NCBI GenBank assembly: GCA_905193995.1
Contig: CAJJQT010000126.1
Span: 1 to 6,004 of the forward strand
Direction of reading: 5' to 3'
Length of the DNA: 6,004 nt
DNA from: an uncultured Porphyromonadaceae bacterium
GTDB lineage: Bacteria; Bacteroidota; Bacteroidia; Bacteroidales; Muribaculaceae
The notes below the pieces were generated by a model, which was not told the origin of the DNA, did not search any database, and worked only from the letters and a program-made list of their open reading frames with translations. Shown piece after piece: positions 3,881-6,004 of the stretch; within the stretch, counting starts at the first letter, position 1; each line of letters begins with the position of its first letter. The translations under genes and the position numbers were made by a program.

Positions 3881-6004
3881 TCTTCACTCCTTTCACTGTC
3901 TTAAGTTTTCTGATCAGCTGGTTCAGCGACATCTGATCGCTGACACCGACCACGACGTAACCCTGAAACAGCCCGTTCTCGCTTTCGACCGAGATATTGC
4001 GCAGGGTCGTGTCCTTTTCCTTATTGATTATTGAGGTTATATTTGTGACGATACCGATGTCGTCAAGCCCGACTATGCGCAGCGTGGCGCCGAACTGCGC
4101 GCCGATCTTGCCGCTCCAGCGTGTGTTGATGATGCGGTAGGGATAGCGCTCGCGGATATTGGCGGCATTCGGGCAGTCGGCCTTATGGATCTTGATGACA
4201 CCTTCGGCCGAGATGAATCCGAACACGTCGTCGCCGTAGATGGGATTGCAGCAGCGGGCCAGGCGGTAGTTGATGCCCTTGATGCCCTCGCCGATGACCA
4301 CCACATCCGACGCGCCCTGCTGCGGTGAGTCTGCGTCTTCAGCCGCAGGCTGCATCACATAGGTATCGGCCGACACGCGCACAGTCTCTTCATGAGCCTT
4401 ACGCTCCATGTCGAGATATGTCTCTATCACATCGTTGATCTCGAGCTTTTCTTCAGATATCGCGCTGTAAAAGTCTGTGATGGTCTTATATCCGAGACGC
4501 TTCACAAGCTTCGACACCGCTCCTTCGGGAATCTCGATCTTGCGGTTCTTGCAGCGCCGCTGGAGCATTTCGCGCCCGAGATCGCCTGCCCGGCTCTCGA
4601 TTTCCTTCAGTGCCACGCGGATCTTGTTGCGCGCCTTGCTCGTGACCACGAAGTTGAGCCAGTCGCCCTTGGGCTGCTGCGACGGCGACGACAGTATCTC
4701 TACGGTGTCGCCGCTCACCAGCCGGTAGTTGAGCTTCTGGTTCTTACCGTTGACGCGGCCGCCGGTGCAGTGCGCCCCCAGGTTGGTGTGGATGTTGAAG
4801 GCGAAGTCGAGCAGCGTGGCGCCCAGCGGCAGCTTGTACAGGTCGCCGCGCGGCGTGAACACGAACACTTCCTTGTCGTACACGTCCATCCGCATGTTGC
4901 GCATCAGTTCGAGCGGCCCCGATTCGGCCGTCTCCAGTATGTCGCGTACATTGTTCATCCACGCGTCCAGGTCGTTCTCGCTCTTTATGCCTTTGTATTT
5001 CCAGTGTGCGGCCAGGCCTTTCTCGGCTATGAGATCCATGCGGCGGGTGCGGATCTGCACCTCCACCCAGCGGTCGCCCGGGCCGTATACTGTTATGTGC
5101 AGCGACTCGTAGCCGTTGCTCTTGGGGATGCTGATCCAGTCCTTCATGCGCGAGGGATTCGGCCTGAACATATCCGTGATCAGCGAGTACGCCAGCCAGC
5201 AGTCGCTCTTTTCCTTGACTCCATCCGAGTCCAGCACTATGCGTATGGCGAAGAGGTCGTAGATGCCGTCGAGATCGTTTTTCTGCTTCTTCATCTTGTT
5301 CCAGATCGAGTAGATCGACTTGGTGCGTCCCTTGATCTCGAACTTCAGTCCTGCTTCCTCGAGTTTCTTCTTTACCGGTGCTATGAAGTCGGCTATATAG
5401 GCGTCGCGCGAGGCCTTGGTCTCGTTGAGCTTGTGCGCTATGCGCGAGTAGATGTCGCGGTGCATGTACTTGAGCGACATATCCTCGAGCGACGATTTTA
5501 TTTTGTACAGGCCCAGGCGGTGCGCCAGCGGCGCGTACAGGTAGTTGGCCTCCAGGGCCACCTCGCCTACGTGCTGCTGGTCGGGATGGTGGTTGATGGC
5601 GGTCATCAGCGTCAGGCGGTCGACGATCATGATGATGATCACGCGGATATCTTCCGCGAAGGTCAGCAGCAATTTGCGGAAGTTCTCGCTCTGTATCGAC
5701 GCCGACCGCGCATACAGCGACGACACCTTCATCAGGCCGCCGACCATCCGGGCCACATCCTCGCCCCACTCTTTCTCAAGCCGGTCGCTGTCCATGAAGC
5801 CGTGGCGGCACGGATTGAACAGCAGCGTGGCCACAGCCATGTTGCGGTCCGGGCTGATCTGCTCGCACAGCGCGCACGCCGTGACAAGGCTCCGGTTGAT
5901 CGGATTGAACCCGAAGCGGTCACGGTGGCAGTAGCCCCCCTCGACGGCTTCTTTCAGATTGTTTTTCAGCCTTGTGAGATCACCCGGCTCGAGATAGGGG
6001 CTCA
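3864..6004 (-). CDS. relA: RelA/SpoT-family (p)ppGpp synthetase, apparently hydrolase-dead (N-terminus outside window)
   Basis: This long RSH protein makes (p)ppGpp from ATP and GTP/GDP in the stringent response. The frame stays open to the right edge, giving 712 visible residues; family length suggests about 20-40 are missing. ATG 5838-5840 is internal. Domains by visible residue: pseudo-hydrolase HD region 20-200; synthetase about 205-345, with GRTKSIYSIW, YDLFAIR, RMKD (285-288), SNGYESLH and VEVQIRT; TGS about 377-438 (FVFTPRGDLYKLPLGAT); helical linker; conserved-cysteine zinc-finger region about 580-613 (RLARCCNP, then HKADC); ACT about 638-712. Synthetase residues look intact: the metal-binding Asp of YDLFAIR, the Tyr of NGY and the Glu of VEVQIRT. 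The hydrolase LLHDVVED block is replaced by LLFNPCRH, and DRLHNM by DRLTLM. The TGS, zinc-finger and ACT domains imply ribosome-linked regulation. Confidence 0.94.
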   Translation of the reverse strand, partial: SPYLEPGDLTRLKNNLKEAVEGGYCHRDRFGFNPINRSLVTACALCEQISPDRNMAVATLLFNPCRHGFMDSDRLEKEWGEDVARMVGGLMKVSSLYARSASIQSENFRKLLLTFAEDIRVIIIMIVDRLTLMTAINHHPDQQHVGEVALEANYLYAPLAHRLGLYKIKSSLEDMSLKYMHRDIYSRIAHKLNETKASRDAYIADFIAPVKKKLEEAGLKFEIKGRTKSIYSIWNKMKKQKNDLDGIYDLFAIRIVLDSDGVKEKSDCWLAYSLITDMFRPNPSRMKDWISIPKSNGYESLHITVYGPGDRWVEVQIRTRRMDLIAEKGLAAHWKYKGIKSENDLDAWMNNVRDILETAESGPLELMRNMRMDVYDKEVFVFTPRGDLYKLPLGATLLDFAFNIHTNLGAHCTGGRVNGKNQKLNYRLVSGDTVEILSSPSQQPKGDWLNFVVTSKARNKIRVALKEIESRAGDLGREMLQRRCKNRKIEIPEGAVSKLVKRLGYKTITDFYSAISEEKLEINDVIETYLDMERKAHEETVRVSADTYVMQPAAEDADSPQQGASDVVVIGEGIKGINYRLARCCNPIYGDDVFGFISAEGVIKIHKADCPNAANIRERYPYRIINTRWSGKIGAQFGATLRIVGLDDIGIVTNITSIINKEKDTTLRNISVESENGLFQGYVVVGVSDQMSLNQLIRKLKTVKGVKNVQRD
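3887..3893 (-). promoter_or_regulatory. Strong Shine-Dalgarno for the lipoprotein gene, inside the relA 3' end
   Basis: On the - strand the sequence reads AAAGGAG followed by 6 nt and then ATG. This is a near-ideal ribosome-binding site, whereas the other starts in this window have AT-rich leaders without one. It lies within the last codons of relA, so ribosomes finishing relA would terminate 14-16 nt past the lipoprotein ATG, allowing coupling or independent re-initiation. Confidence 0.7.

Noticed and set aside
5626..5641. GATCAT...ATGATC palindrome with tandem GAT triplets inside relA
   Set aside because: It falls on codons for a conserved hydrophobic Ile/Met stretch in the HD-region helix, so it is explained by coding.
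4744..5769. A 341-codon open frame on the - strand overlapping relA in another frame
   Set aside because: The product is rich in Arg, Gly, Pro and His with no domain, and it lies wholly within the well-supported RelA reading frame.
5838..5840. ATG at this position as the start of relA
   Set aside because: The same frame continues with family-like sequence for 54 more codons to the window edge (for example LKEAVEGG and FGFNPINRSLV), so the real start is outside.

Overview
This is an ordinary chromosomal core-gene block, almost certainly from the order Bacteroidales (phylum Bacteroidota). The evidence is a DUF5606-type protein (a family I know only from Bacteroidota), TAnnTTTG -7 promoter elements on both strands of the one divergent intergenic region, AT-rich leaders mostly without Shine-Dalgarno sequences, and a lipoprotein with a short LASC lipobox. 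By eye the base composition is GC-rich (high fifties percent). That would suit a GC-rich lineage such as Alistipes or some Muribaculaceae, but the family cannot be fixed from this window.

Layout from left to right. (1) The C-terminal part of dnaE (DNA polymerase III alpha) and then trxA (thioredoxin), both on the + strand, 9 bp apart. (2) A 121-bp convergent junction packed with three hairpins. (3) A DUF5606-type gene on the - strand. (4) A 118-bp divergent promoter region. (5) A five-helix Yip1-like membrane protein gene and smpB on the + strand, 7 bp apart. (6) A second convergent junction, 79 bp, carrying another copy of the same double hairpin. (7) On the - strand, reading right to left, a long RelA/SpoT-type (p)ppGpp synthetase gene that runs off the right edge. 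Its 3' end overlaps a lipoprotein gene by 17 bp, and that gene has an unusually good Shine-Dalgarno sequence.

The genes are housekeeping and stress functions: replication (DnaE), redox (TrxA), ribosome rescue (SmpB) and the stringent response (RelA). Nothing here looks like a defence system, mobile element, CRISPR array or biosynthetic cluster. The two observations most worth following are a dispersed GCAGGC-stem hairpin element, present twice and starting within 0 to 4 nt of a stop codon each time, and the RelA-type enzyme. The latter has lost nearly all hydrolase residues but keeps the RxKD synthetase signature associated with bifunctional Rel enzymes.
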